DNA of 20,420 bases, taken from the NCBI GenBank assembly GCA_937124525.1, contig CAKZLA010000554.1:1-20420 (forward strand), in the 5' to 3' direction. The notes under the pieces were generated by a model. The model worked only from the letters and a program-made list of their open reading frames with translations. It ran no database searches and was not told the origin of the DNA. How positions within the stretch are numbered: the stretch's first letter is position 1; every line of letters begins with the position of its first letter. The translations under genes and the position numbers were made by a program. This DNA comes from an uncultured Desulfobacterium sp. Its GTDB lineage: Bacteria > Desulfobacterota > Desulfobacteria > Desulfobacterales > Desulfobacteraceae. Positions 1 to 7,547 of the stretch are shown here, in pieces.

Positions 1-17
1 TTGTGCGGATTGGTAAT

Positions 18-127
18 GTAAATGTTTGGCCAGTGTCCCATATTCGCGTATTTGGGACTGCGTAGCATACTGATGCTATGTGAGCAGGCCAAACTTAGGT
101 GAATATGGGTGCTGGCCGAATATTTAC
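18..127. repeat. Long imperfect hairpin element, copy A
   Basis: Outer arms 18-47 and 99-127 pair almost throughout, allowing G-T pairs. The outermost part is GTAAATGTTTGGCCAG at 18-33 against CTGGCCGAATATTTAC at 112-127. A middle stem pairs TTTGG (51-55) with CCAAA (89-93). A terminal stem pairs 61-68 with 73-80 around the loop ACTG. The core resembles a second element at 15044-15157, with shared blocks CAGTG, CATATTCGC, AGCATACT, GCTAT, AGGCC and GTGCTG in the same order. A 6-bp direct repeat TTGGTA lies at 10-15 and 133-138, which is too short to count as a target duplication. No reading frame is apparent in it. It could be a miniature mobile element or a structured RNA. Confidence 0.75.
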
Positions 128-542
128 CTAATTTGGTAGACAACTCTGCCATGGGCGTTAATGTGTGGATGTACTACATGAGCCTTTGAGTGTCAACCTC
201 CGCCAATCATCATGATTTTGCCCTTGCAACCCAACAGGATATAACCTATTCTAAAAATTCTAAACGGGCGTGCAGGTCGGCGCAAGGGCCTTTTTTAACA
301 CAATACGATAATTGGGGCTTGTTCACAACATCGGCCACTCTGGGAAGGGGTGGGGAGAGGGTCAGGCTTGCATTATTGACACTTTTGCTTAAGTTTCTCT
401 TTAAATACAAATTGTTGCCAAAAGCATGGAGGAGGATAAAAGCCTCAGCTTCCAACAACACAAGCCTGACCCCATTGACCCACCCATCATGACGAGTGAC
501 CAATATTACGATCAAACCCGACAAATTCAAATGGAGAACCCC
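128..542. other. Intergenic region upstream of the small ORF at 543
   Basis: No convincing gene is seen. Two overlapping open frames on opposite strands (190-492 plus, 246-686 minus) have unlikely composition and no ribosome-binding site. The only structure I can support is the promoter-like sequence near 376-405. A purine-rich stretch lies around 340-365. Confidence 0.5.
376..405 (+). promoter_or_regulatory. Candidate sigma70 promoter for the small ORF at 543
   Basis: A perfect TTGACA -35 box (376-381) is followed after 18 nt by TTTAAA (400-405), a 4/6 match to the -10 consensus. Transcription would begin near 412 and leave a leader of about 130 nt before the start codon at 543. This rests on consensus matching only. 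Confidence 0.4.
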
Positions 543-749
543 ATGAACACCGAAAATCAACATCAGAAAAAAAAGGGGAACAAAGCTAAAAAAAAGGTGG
601 ATCCCCAACGCCGCATGGCATTGGAAAGCCTTCCTCCCCACCTTCGGGAAGATATGACACCGGAGGAAGTTGAGTTGTTTTTGCATGCCGAGGAATGGCC
701 AGAGACATTAATGGAAAAAATGGAAGAGTTCATCCTTCCCCAGGAATAA
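543..749 (+). CDS. Small charged hypothetical protein (68 aa)
   Basis: I do not recognise a family. I chose the ATG at 543 because GGAG (533-536) sits 6 nt upstream. The longer frame starting at 426 has no ribosome-binding site placed so well. The protein begins with a very lysine-rich stretch (about residues 6-20), then PPHLREDMTPEEV and an acidic amphipathic C-terminus ending in EEFILPQE. It has no signal peptide or membrane segment. The basic head and acidic tail suggest a small cytosolic protein that may bind nucleic acid or a partner protein, but that is a guess. It converges with etfA and ends just before the hairpin terminator at 755-783. The candidate promoter at 376-405 could drive it. 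Confidence 0.5.
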   Translation: MNTENQHQKKKGNKAKKKVDPQRRMALESLPPHLREDMTPEEVELFLHAEEWPETLMEKMEEFILPQE

Positions 750-783
750 AAAAAGTCATGCCCCCCAATGGGGGGATCATGAC
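745..783 (-). terminator. Rho-independent terminator of the etf operon
   Basis: GTCATGCCCCCC (755-766) pairs with GGGGGG (770-775) and CATGAC (778-783), with a 3-nt loop and a 2-nt bulge. Read on the minus strand, the stem is followed directly by seven T residues (754-748), so it terminates transcripts coming from etfA. There is no T-run on the plus side, so it is less likely to serve the small ORF ending at 749. Confidence 0.85.
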
Positions 784-842
784 CCATAAAATATGCGACG
801 ATTTTAAATGGCGTTTTTTTAAACGTCCTTTTCCATCACCGA

Positions 843-917
843 AACTGGATGATTCGATTTTTCAAAACACCGCATCATCCAGTTGTATAACGTATTTTCG
901 TCCCAAATTAGGGACGA
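843..917 (-). other. Two hairpins in the etfA 3' untranslated region
   Basis: AACTGGATGAT (843-853) is perfectly complementary to 874-884, an 11-bp stem. TCGTCCC (898-904) pairs with GGGACGA (911-917), just after the etfA stop codon. Neither has a T-run on the minus strand, so they look like 3'-end stabilising or processing structures rather than the terminator. Confidence 0.5.
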
Positions 918-922
918 TTTTC

Positions 923-1888
923 TTATCCTGAAATGGCCTCGGCAAGCTCCGGCATAAACTCCAGAATATCGGCCACAATACCCACATCTGCCACCTGGAA
1001 GATCGGGGCCTTGGGGTTTTTGTTAATGGCAACAATATAGGGGTTTCCCTTTACCCCACCCATGTGCTGGAATGACCCACTGATACCCATAGCCATATAA
1101 ACCTTGGGTTTGACCGTCTGACCTGAAGTCCCCACCTGGCGGGATTTCTCCAGCCATTTGGCATCCACAATGGGCCTGGAACATGAAACCACAGCCCCCA
1201 TGGCTTCTGCCAGTTCCTGGGCCACTTCAATATTATCCTCTTCTTCAATGCCCCGACCAATGGAGACCAATACATCGGATTTGGTGATATCCACATCCCC
1301 AACCTCTGCGGCCACCACTTCAAGAAAACGACGCTTGCAGGTAAGATCCCCGGCATCTGCTGATTTATCCACCACAGTACCACCTGCAGCAGCATCTTCC
1401 ATGGGGGCAAAGGAGCCTCCCCGCACTGTGAGCACCGCACCGGCAGCAGCATCACAGGTGACATGGGTGCTCACTGCACCGCCCAGTTCCTGGCGCACCA
1501 CCTGGAGTAAAGCTCCATCACACCCGTCAATGTCCACAACATCGGCCACAAATGCGGAATCCATTTTAATGGAAAGCCCAGGAGCCATGTCCATGCCAAA
1601 GGTGTTATGGGGAAGCAGAACAATGGCATCGGCCGGCAGCACATTCACAAGGGCCTTTCTAACCACCTCGGCATTGGGATAGGCCATGGCTTCATTGTCA
1701 ATCTTGATCACCGATGAATACACGGCCGTCATGGCCTCCACCACCTTGTCAAGATCCGCACCGGAACCGGTGACAATAGCTGTGACAGCGGCACCGGCAT
1801 CCATCTTTTTTGCGGCATCAGGATATTCCATGGCAATGTCTTCGGCAACGCCTGCACTGTGGGGTATGTATGCAAATATTTCAGCCAT
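923..1888 (-). CDS. etfA: Electron transfer flavoprotein, alpha subunit
   Basis: The alpha subunit binds FAD and, with EtfB, forms the soluble heterodimer that takes electrons from acyl-CoA dehydrogenases and similar flavoenzymes. At 321 aa it has the usual length. The C-terminal FAD-binding domain is clear: SRPIVDAKWLEKSRQVGTSG, then VYMAMGISGSFQHMGG, and AINKNPKAPIFQVADVGIVAD near the end. The N-terminal half is the ETF alpha/beta-type domain. The start ATG shares one base with the etfB stop codon (TAATG), and a GGGAGG ribosome-binding site lies inside the end of etfB, so the two are translationally coupled. The order membrane oxidoreductase-etfB-etfA suggests electron delivery to the quinone pool rather than bifurcation, but that is inferred from context. 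Confidence 0.96.
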   Translation of the reverse strand: MAEIFAYIPHSAGVAEDIAMEYPDAAKKMDAGAAVTAIVTGSGADLDKVVEAMTAVYSSVIKIDNEAMAYPNAEVVRKALVNVLPADAIVLLPHNTFGMDMAPGLSIKMDSAFVADVVDIDGCDGALLQVVRQELGGAVSTHVTCDAAAGAVLTVRGGSFAPMEDAAAGGTVVDKSADAGDLTCKRRFLEVVAAEVGDVDITKSDVLVSIGRGIEEEDNIEVAQELAEAMGAVVSCSRPIVDAKWLEKSRQVGTSGQTVKPKVYMAMGISGSFQHMGGVKGNPYIVAINKNPKAPIFQVADVGIVADILEFMPELAEAISG

Positions 1889-2679
1889 TATGCGAGCCCT
1901 CCCTTGCTTTTAATTCTTTCAATGAGCTGGGCAATAATCTCATCGGTGGAGCCGTCCAGCATCTCTGCGCCATCACCCATATCCGGCACAAAATAATCAA
2001 CCCGTTTAACCTTGGCTCCGGCATCCCCCACGGTGGATGCGTCCAGACCCAGGTCAGAGACACCCTTCACAGGAATTTCCAGTTTGGCCACCTTGCGGAT
2101 GCCTCGGATACCCACATATCTGGGTTCATTGATACCCGTTTGAATGGAAAGCACACAGGGCAGATCCATTTCGTTCATTTCCTGGTTTCCACCCTCAATC
2201 TCCCGGCCAACTTTTACAACAGCATCGCCATCCACTTCCACTTTATTCACCAGGGAGGCATAGGGGTAATCTAACATGGCTGCCAGCATCCCCCCAACCT
2301 GACCTGCCCCTTCATCGGCCTGGGCACCGGTGAGGATCAGGTCGTAATTTCCCTTTTCCACCTCAGCTTTAAGGATGGTTGCAATGCCCTTTCCATCGGA
2401 CCCTTCAAATGCGTCGTCGCTGAGCAGAATACCATTATTGGCACCCATGGCCATCTCCCGGCGGAGAACCTCTTCTGACTCATCATCGCCAACGGTTACC
2501 ACCGTGACATTGCCACCCACATTGTCCACAATCTGAATGGCTTCTTCAACGGCATAATTATCCCATTCATTCACGGAATACACCAGATCGTCACGATCAA
2601 GATCATTACCGGCACTGTTGAGCTCAAATTCATTCTCAGCAGTATCGGGCACTCGCTTGACACATACCAAAATTTCCAT
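1888..2679 (-). CDS. etfB: Electron transfer flavoprotein, beta subunit
   Basis: Partner of EtfA. The N-terminus MEILVCVKRVPDT and the stretch VYSVNEWDNYAVEEA are typical of EtfB. DGKGIATIL followed by DLILTGAQADEGAGQVGGMLA forms the nucleotide-binding region, which holds AMP in non-bifurcating ETFs and FAD in bifurcating ones. The ATG at 2679 is preceded by GGAGG five bases upstream. A TTG at 2691 extends the frame by four codons but would place the ribosome-binding site inside the gene, so I prefer 2679 (263 aa). The gap of 332 nt to the upstream oxidoreductase gene is long for an operon and could hold a separate promoter. Confidence 0.96.
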   Translation of the reverse strand: MEILVCVKRVPDTAENEFELNSAGNDLDRDDLVYSVNEWDNYAVEEAIQIVDNVGGNVTVVTVGDDESEEVLRREMAMGANNGILLSDDAFEGSDGKGIATILKAEVEKGNYDLILTGAQADEGAGQVGGMLAAMLDYPYASLVNKVEVDGDAVVKVGREIEGGNQEMNEMDLPCVLSIQTGINEPRYVGIRGIRKVAKLEIPVKGVSDLGLDASTVGDAGAKVKRVDYFVPDMGDGAEMLDGSTDEIIAQLIERIKSKGGLA

Positions 2680-3011
2680 TGCAACCTCCAAATAAAATTA
2701 AACGTCCGTGCATGGCCATCCCCATTCAATTAAAATCTGACTTGCATCTTTTCTGATTTTTTTAAAATGGCATTGATGTCATAAAAAACAAAAAAACAGC
2801 AAATATAGGGATACATGCAAATTTACCCACATTGTTTTCAAAGCGTGGATTCCAACTTTGTCCAGTTGGGCTGGAGCCAGGTTCGCATGATCGTGTTTTT
2901 GTTAATTTCAGCCAAAGACATAAGGTCGTTAACAAAAAAACAATGGTGCAAGTCTGCCCCCGGGCCGCATTCATCCATGGAAATGGACGAAATCAAATCC
3001 ATGCGTTATTT
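2680..3011. other. Intergenic gap inside the ETF module
   Basis: No gene is seen. It contains a perfect 10-bp inverted repeat TTTTTGTTAA (2896-2905) / TTAACAAAAA (2929-2938) and a 6-bp hairpin CCAACT/AGTTGG near 2850-2868. Neither has a proper terminator tail for the minus strand. No convincing promoter was found, although etfB could have one here. Confidence 0.4.
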
Positions 3012-5078
3012 TCAGGCCAGGTGCTGTTCAATAAGAAGGGTGAGATCCATTGCCTCAATTTCACCTTCCTTACCCGCAACCTTGATGCCATCCTGGATAT
3101 TAACAAGACAGAAGGGGCAGGCCGTAACAATAACTGTGGCACCTGCCTCGGCTGCCATATTCACCCTCAGCACACCCATGCGAACCTCTTCTTCCGGTTC
3201 GTAAAACAGCATGAGTCCACCACCACCGCAACAAAAGGAGCGATCCCGACTTTTTTCAAGCTCCACCCGTTTCAGGCCCTCAATGGCATCCAATGCCTCC
3301 CGGGGATCGTCATATATGCCATTGTGACGACCCAGATAACAGGGATCATGGTAAACATATACCTTTTCCGGATGGATGGCATGCTTCAGGGTCAGGGAAC
3401 CTGATTTGATTTTTTCCGTAATCAGCTGACTGATATGCTTCACCGGGGGAAGCCCCTGGTAATCATTCTTTAACGCGTTGTAAGCGTGGGGGTCAGCGGT
3501 GACAATATTTTTAACGCCCGATCCCAGTATGGCTTCGGTGTTCTGCTCTTTGAGATCCTGAAAAAGCATCTCCTCGCCAAATCGAATGACCTCGTTGGCA
3601 CTGTCCTTTTCTGCCTTGCCAAGGATACCAAAATCAACACCGGCCCGGTCCAGAATCCTGGCAGTACGCCGGGCAATTTCCTGGATATTATCATCATAGG
3701 AGGAGATACTGTCCACAAAGTACAGGGTATCTGCCGTGGCACCCTTTTCCAAGATTTTTACTTCACATTGGGCGGCAAATTCTTTTTCCTTGGTCCAGTC
3801 CGCCCGTTTTTTCTCCATCATGCCATAGGGATTCCCTCTTTTTTCCAGGGCTTTAAGGGGCTTTTGCAAAGACTGGGGAACCATGCCTTCATCCACCATG
3901 CCCCGGCGGAGATCCACTATCTTATCAATGTACTCAATTCCCAATGGGCACTCTTCTTCACAGGCCCCACAGGTGGTGCAGGACCAGATTTCATCCTCGG
4001 TGTAAATATCCTCCACCAGCAGATTGCTCTTATAAATCTCACCGGACATGGGATAATTTTTAAATATCAGATCCCTTGCCTTAATGGTGATAAACCGGGG
4101 AGAAAGGGGACGTCCCACGGCATTGGCCGGACACTGGTCCGAACACCTGCCACAGTCGGCGCAAGAGTAGAAATCCAGCATGTGTTTCCAGGTAAAATCC
4201 TCCAGATGCTTCACCCCAAAGGATTCCAGATCGTCCAGCTCCTCATCGGAAATACCATGTTTCACCGGCTTGATATTACCCTTTTTTATCCGCATAAAAA
4301 AAACATTAAAAATAGAGGTGATGACATGGAAATGTTTTCCCATGGGCAGAAAGCATAAAAAGAAGAAAAAGGTAAGGTCATGGATATAATACATGAGAAT
4401 ATGGAGTCCCTGCAATGCCCCATGGGACATACCGGAAACCATTTTTTTAAATATCCACACTAAAGAAAGAGGGGCCAGGAAAACCCCATGACCGGAAGCG
4501 ACTTCTTCAGCAGCCACCTGGGTGGCCTCAAAAAGGCTTTCAGAAATCATCAGAGTGGAGATAATGCCAAGCACAAACACCGCTTCGGAGGTGTGATCTT
4601 TTCCGTACTTTTCGGGTACGGAATAGCGACTGGGTTTCACCACAAGACGACGGTAGGCGGCCACCACACAGGCGATGAGCACGGCAGTGGCGGCATAATC
4701 CTTAAAAAAATTGTAGATACTGCCCAAGAGCCCATCAAAACCCGGTAGCACAAATCCGTCGGAAAGACCAATAACCACAAGTGACGTGGATCGAATGGAT
4801 AAGATTAAAAAACCTGCAAAAATAACGATGTGACAAATACCCGCCACCCGATACCGTGGTTGTCGGTACTGGGCCAGCCAAAGGACTGCCAGGTTTTTAA
4901 TTCGGTGGGAAATACCATTGAATCGATTATCCGGCGCTGCCTTTACCAGGGGCGCCAGCCGCCGGGCCATGATATAGGCAAACAATGCAACACCCACAAC
5001 AGGTATCACAAAGGAAAAAACAGCAGCTGGGAAAAACCCGAAAAACTTAAAACTTGCTGGTCCAATCAGTGGTGACAT
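3012..5078 (-). CDS. Membrane Fe-S oxidoreductase, ETF:menaquinone oxidoreductase-like
   Basis: A 688-aa fusion. The N-terminal ~260 residues hold about six membrane segments (first at about residues 13-39) with histidines in NarI-like positions (CHIVIFAGF, YYIHD, GKHFHVIT) that could ligate heme b. Two ferredoxin-type [4Fe-4S] motifs follow: CADCGRCSDQCP from residue 306 and CTTCGACEEECP from residue 367. The C-terminus is an HdrB/GlpC-like cysteine-rich module with C-X35-CCG-X35-CPFC (about residues 580-657). The equivalent first half (about 435-550) lacks its cysteines. Proteins of this build next to etfBA are known in syntrophs and sulfate reducers as the route from reduced ETF to menaquinone. 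The start ATG is preceded by GGAG at 8 nt. The tetR gene lies upstream, separated by a terminator. Confidence 0.88.
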   Translation of the reverse strand: MSPLIGPASFKFFGFFPAAVFSFVIPVVGVALFAYIMARRLAPLVKAAPDNRFNGISHRIKNLAVLWLAQYRQPRYRVAGICHIVIFAGFLILSIRSTSLVVIGLSDGFVLPGFDGLLGSIYNFFKDYAATAVLIACVVAAYRRLVVKPSRYSVPEKYGKDHTSEAVFVLGIISTLMISESLFEATQVAAEEVASGHGVFLAPLSLVWIFKKMVSGMSHGALQGLHILMYYIHDLTFFFFLCFLPMGKHFHVITSIFNVFFMRIKKGNIKPVKHGISDEELDDLESFGVKHLEDFTWKHMLDFYSCADCGRCSDQCPANAVGRPLSPRFITIKARDLIFKNYPMSGEIYKSNLLVEDIYTEDEIWSCTTCGACEEECPLGIEYIDKIVDLRRGMVDEGMVPQSLQKPLKALEKRGNPYGMMEKKRADWTKEKEFAAQCEVKILEKGATADTLYFVDSISSYDDNIQEIARRTARILDRAGVDFGILGKAEKDSANEVIRFGEEMLFQDLKEQNTEAILGSGVKNIVTADPHAYNALKNDYQGLPPVKHISQLITEKIKSGSLTLKHAIHPEKVYVYHDPCYLGRHNGIYDDPREALDAIEGLKRVELEKSRDRSFCCGGGGLMLFYEPEEEVRMGVLRVNMAAEAGATVIVTACPFCLVNIQDGIKVAGKEGEIEAMDLTLLIEQHLA

Positions 5079-5178
5079 GTTTTAAACTCCATTATAAAAT
5101 ATTAACATTTAGTGATTCCCTTAGCATCCCATGGAATACAGCATCATATCTCTAATCAAGAAGGGTAAAAAAATCAAG

Positions 5179-5206
5179 AAAAAAAGGTATTTATCAAAAA
5201 AATACC
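5179..5206 (-). terminator. Rho-independent terminator of tetR
   Basis: GGTATTT (5186-5192) pairs perfectly with AAATACC (5200-5206). On the minus strand the stem is followed by TTTTTTTCTTG. It lies 21 nt beyond the tetR stop codon and separates the regulator from the oxidoreductase-etfBA genes. Confidence 0.75.
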
Positions 5207-5226
5207 ATTTATGTCATATATCCCGT

Positions 5227-5841
5227 TTATCTTTTCTGGATGCCTCCAAGATAAAGGTCCACCAGGGGATCGGCCATGGACACAAGATTATACTTTCTTT
5301 CCGCAGCCACCCAGGTGGCAATAATCCCCTCCACCGCCCCAAGAACAAAGCGCTTCACAAGGCCGATGAAAAGATCCTGGCGCAGCTGCCCCTCCATTTG
5401 TCCCAATTCAATGATTTCCGTTAAAAAATCAAGATATAATTTTGAAATATCTTTCACCTGGAGGGCATTGTTCCGAAGATATCTCACCTCGGACTGAAAA
5501 ATAACCGCCATATTTCTGTCATTTTGAAACTCTTCCAGGTGGCACCGGATTAAATTTCTGAGTTTTTGTTCAGCCCCCTCAGCACCGTCCACGGCACTGC
5601 GCATCTTTTCAAAAAAGGCAGAGGTTTTAAACTGAATATACTGATAGAGGATATCATCTTTGTTCTTAAAATAGAGATAGATGGTTCCATCGGCAACCCC
5701 GGCTTCCTGGGCAATCTGGGAGATGGTTGCCTTGTAGAACCCAAGACGGGCAAAGACCGCCCCAGCCCCTTGGAGTATACTTGAATATTTTTCAGATTTT
5801 TCTTTTGGCAAAATAGATTCGTCCTTTTTCAGGGTGCGCAA
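5227..5841 (-). CDS. TetR/AcrR-family transcriptional regulator
   Basis: A 204-aa protein with an N-terminal TetR helix-turn-helix: ILQGAGAVFARLGFYKATISQIAQEAGVADGTIYLYFKNKDDIL (about residues 22-66). The rest is an all-helical ligand-binding domain. Its place immediately upstream of the ETF/quinone module, and TGAAT-N4-ATTCA palindromes resembling Bacillus FadR boxes, suggest an acyl-CoA-responsive repressor of fatty acid or acyl-CoA oxidation genes. That is inference from context. The frame begins at a TTG (5839-5841). No in-frame ATG occurs before about residue 77, which would delete the DNA-binding domain, and an in-frame stop lies a few codons upstream, so TTG is the best start despite no clear ribosome-binding site. 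The gene may be autoregulated. Confidence 0.88.
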   Translation of the reverse strand: MRTLKKDESILPKEKSEKYSSILQGAGAVFARLGFYKATISQIAQEAGVADGTIYLYFKNKDDILYQYIQFKTSAFFEKMRSAVDGAEGAEQKLRNLIRCHLEEFQNDRNMAVIFQSEVRYLRNNALQVKDISKLYLDFLTEIIELGQMEGQLRQDLFIGLVKRFVLGAVEGIIATWVAAERKYNLVSMADPLVDLYLGGIQKR

Positions 5842-5844
5842 TAA

Positions 5845-5860
5845 ATGAATGCTTATTCAT
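5845..5860. promoter_or_regulatory. Candidate TetR operator 1
   Basis: ATGAATGCTTATTCAT has perfect 6-bp arms around GCTT. It lies between the tetR -10 region and its TTG start codon, where bound repressor would block initiation. It resembles the TGAATGA-type boxes of the Bacillus FadR TetR family. Binding is inferred. Confidence 0.55.
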
Positions 5861-5864
5861 AATG

Positions 5865-5892
5865 ATTACCAAATAACTTTTCCCATTGTCAA
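5865..5892 (-). promoter_or_regulatory. tetR promoter
   Basis: On the minus strand TTGACA (5892-5887) is followed after 16 nt by GGTAAT (5870-5865), a 4/6 match to the -10 box. The start point would fall inside candidate operator 1, giving a very short leader before the TTG start codon. Confidence 0.5.
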
Positions 5893-6001
5893 GGGAATAA
5901 TCATTTTTTACCCCCACCAAATACACTGTTTTTAATGATAATTCAGACAAACAGCGTTTCTGAGTAAAAACACACACCTCACACAAGAAAAATTAAAAAA
6001 C

Positions 6002-6015
6002 TGAGTAATTATTCA
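6002..6015. promoter_or_regulatory. Candidate TetR operator 2
   Basis: TGAGTAATTATTCA matches operator 1 in layout (TGARTN4ATTCA), with one mismatch in the left arm. Both sites share TTATTCAT. It lies 180 nt upstream of the aldolase gene. Confidence 0.35.
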
Positions 6016-6195
6016 TTTAAACCCTTAATTCCAATGTCAGCGGTTCCAGGAGCCCATGATTCATGGGAGTAAAACCGGTGTTGAAGAGCCACTCTTTAAT
6101 TTAGGATGGCTGCATTTGTTCGGAAGCGCTTGATTTTTTCCCCATTTCATGAAACAAAACAGACAGAAAATAATCAAATCAGATAAGGAGGTTAT

Positions 6196-7488
6196 ATGCC
6201 CACTCTTGCCCACCAGTCTCCCCATTTTAAAACAGCCCTGGATCTGGGCAGACCCCCCACCATCAAAACACTTTTCCCCCATTCCCAGGCACTGATTGTC
6301 AGTGGAAAATACATTGACCGGGCCATGACCACCAAGGGCCAGGCCATGACCATTGCCGCCAATGGAAGAAACTTTTTTGTACTCCAGGGGGCACTCATGG
6401 CTGCCCAGAAAGCCAATGCTGCCATTATCATTGAAATCGCCAGATCCGAGGGAGGCACCGGGGCCTATTGCGCCGTCACCCTCTGGAACATTGCCCGCCA
6501 GGTGGATGCCATCTGCAACCAGAGGGGCATCTCCATCCCCGTGGCCATCCATGCAGACCATTTTGGCATAAAATCCATGTCCGATGTGGACCAGGCCAAG
6601 ATTGAAATCCCCAGCCTTTTTGATGCAGGCATCACCTCCATTGCCATTGATGCCTCCCACATGCCCGATGCCCAAAACCTTCTGGCCAATCTGGCCCTGG
6701 CCCCCTTTATCCCCGATTGGGCAGGCCTTGAAACCGAAGTGGGGGAAATAAAGGGGAAACTGGGACTTTCCACGGCCCAGGAGGCCCTTTTTCTTATCCA
6801 GGGACTCAATGCCCACGATATCTTTCCCAACTGGATTGCCTTAAACAACGGCACCACCCACGGCATTGAAGCCAGTGGCTCTGGCATTGACGTGCCGTTA
6901 ACCAAAGAGATCCATGGGGCGCTGCTCAAGTACAACGTTTCCGGTGCCCAGCACGGCACATCGGGAAACAGCTCTGAAAAACTCAAAGCCATTGCCACAA
7001 ACACCCGAACCACCAAAGCCAATGTGGCAACGGCCCTGCAGATGATCTCCTGGGGGGTGGATGTCAATGATTACGGCAATGCCATCCTGGACGATAACAA
7101 TCAATTCATCAAAAAAAAGGGACAGGGGGTGTCCCAGAAGGTATGGGAAGAGATGCTTGCATTTGCTGAAAAAAGCAAGCTGACAGGGGGAAATTTTAAA
7201 AAGCTTAATCTCCCCTTTGAAAATAAACTCATGGCCCAATCCCGGGATGTCCGGGAACGCATGGCGCAAGGGGTGGAAGACTTTGTTTACAACCTGTTGA
7301 CCACTGTTTTCAATGCCGAAGATACAGCGGAACTTGTTTTTGAGGACATCATCCAAACAGCCTCTTGCAATCCGGGTCCCCAGGGACAGCGCATTGAGGA
7401 CCCCGCCCAGTGGACCCGGGAAAAAATCCTTGAAAAAGCCGCCTTAATAGAGTCGGACAAGGGGCCCCAAGGCAATTTTGACGATTAA
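6196..7488 (+). CDS. Class II aldolase, fructose-bisphosphate aldolase-like
   Basis: A 430-aa protein of the metal-dependent class II aldolase fold, longer than the usual 285-360 aa. Landmarks against E. coli FbaA: HADH at 119-122, with Asp121 in the catalytic position and His122 as zinc ligand; GLETEVGEIKG at 177-187; NNGTTHG at 217-223, with His222 as zinc ligand; and SGAQHGTSG at 249-257, with His253 as third ligand. The phosphate-binding VNIDTD-type motif is altered to GVDVND. The metal site is therefore intact, but several substrate-side motifs differ, so the natural substrate may be fructose 1,6-bisphosphate or a related sugar or keto-acid phosphate. GGAGG four bases before the ATG fixes the start. 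A 30-aa membrane protein gene follows after 59 nt with no terminator between. Confidence 0.8.
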   Translation: MPTLAHQSPHFKTALDLGRPPTIKTLFPHSQALIVSGKYIDRAMTTKGQAMTIAANGRNFFVLQGALMAAQKANAAIIIEIARSEGGTGAYCAVTLWNIARQVDAICNQRGISIPVAIHADHFGIKSMSDVDQAKIEIPSLFDAGITSIAIDASHMPDAQNLLANLALAPFIPDWAGLETEVGEIKGKLGLSTAQEALFLIQGLNAHDIFPNWIALNNGTTHGIEASGSGIDVPLTKEIHGALLKYNVSGAQHGTSGNSSEKLKAIATNTRTTKANVATALQMISWGVDVNDYGNAILDDNNQFIKKKGQGVSQKVWEEMLAFAEKSKLTGGNFKKLNLPFENKLMAQSRDVRERMAQGVEDFVYNLLTTVFNAEDTAELVFEDIIQTASCNPGPQGQRIEDPAQWTREKILEKAALIESDKGPQGNFDD

Positions 7489-7547
7489 GTTTCCTGTGTC
7501 ATTATTTTTTGCAATAGTTCAGTTAAAGCGGAATCGAGGAGGTCATA

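Larger units (their letters stand above)
5842..6195. other. Divergent intergenic region between tetR and the aldolase gene
   Basis: It holds the tetR promoter and operator-like palindrome next to tetR, and a second similar palindrome at 6002-6015 on the aldolase side. A short hairpin CCCATGA/TCATGGG lies near 6052-6067. GGAGG is placed four bases before the aldolase start at 6196. I could not pick out a convincing aldolase promoter. Confidence 0.5.

Noticed and set aside
190..686. Two overlapping open frames on opposite strands (100 and 146 aa)
   Set aside because: No ribosome-binding site, unlikely residue make-up, and they overlap each other and the better supported small gene at 543.
2896..2938. 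Inverted repeat TTTTTGTTAA/TTAACAAAAA as a terminator after the oxidoreductase gene
   Set aside because: The T-rich strand lies within the stem, the loop is 23 nt, and no separate T-run follows on the minus strand.
3486..4358. 290-aa open frame antisense to the membrane oxidoreductase
   Set aside because: Shadow of a real gene on the other strand; no recognisable motif.
5792..5986. 64-aa open frame on the minus strand overlapping the tetR start, with an ATG
   Set aside because: It runs out of frame into the helix-turn-helix coding region of tetR, has no ribosome-binding site, and covers the tetR promoter.
6061..6816. 251-aa open frame antisense to the aldolase
   Set aside because: Gly/His-rich mirror translation of the aldolase gene; no start signals.
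7494..7520. Possible sigma54 promoter before the 30-aa miniprotein (TTGCA present)
   Set aside because: The GG element at -24 is missing; only the TTGCA half fits.
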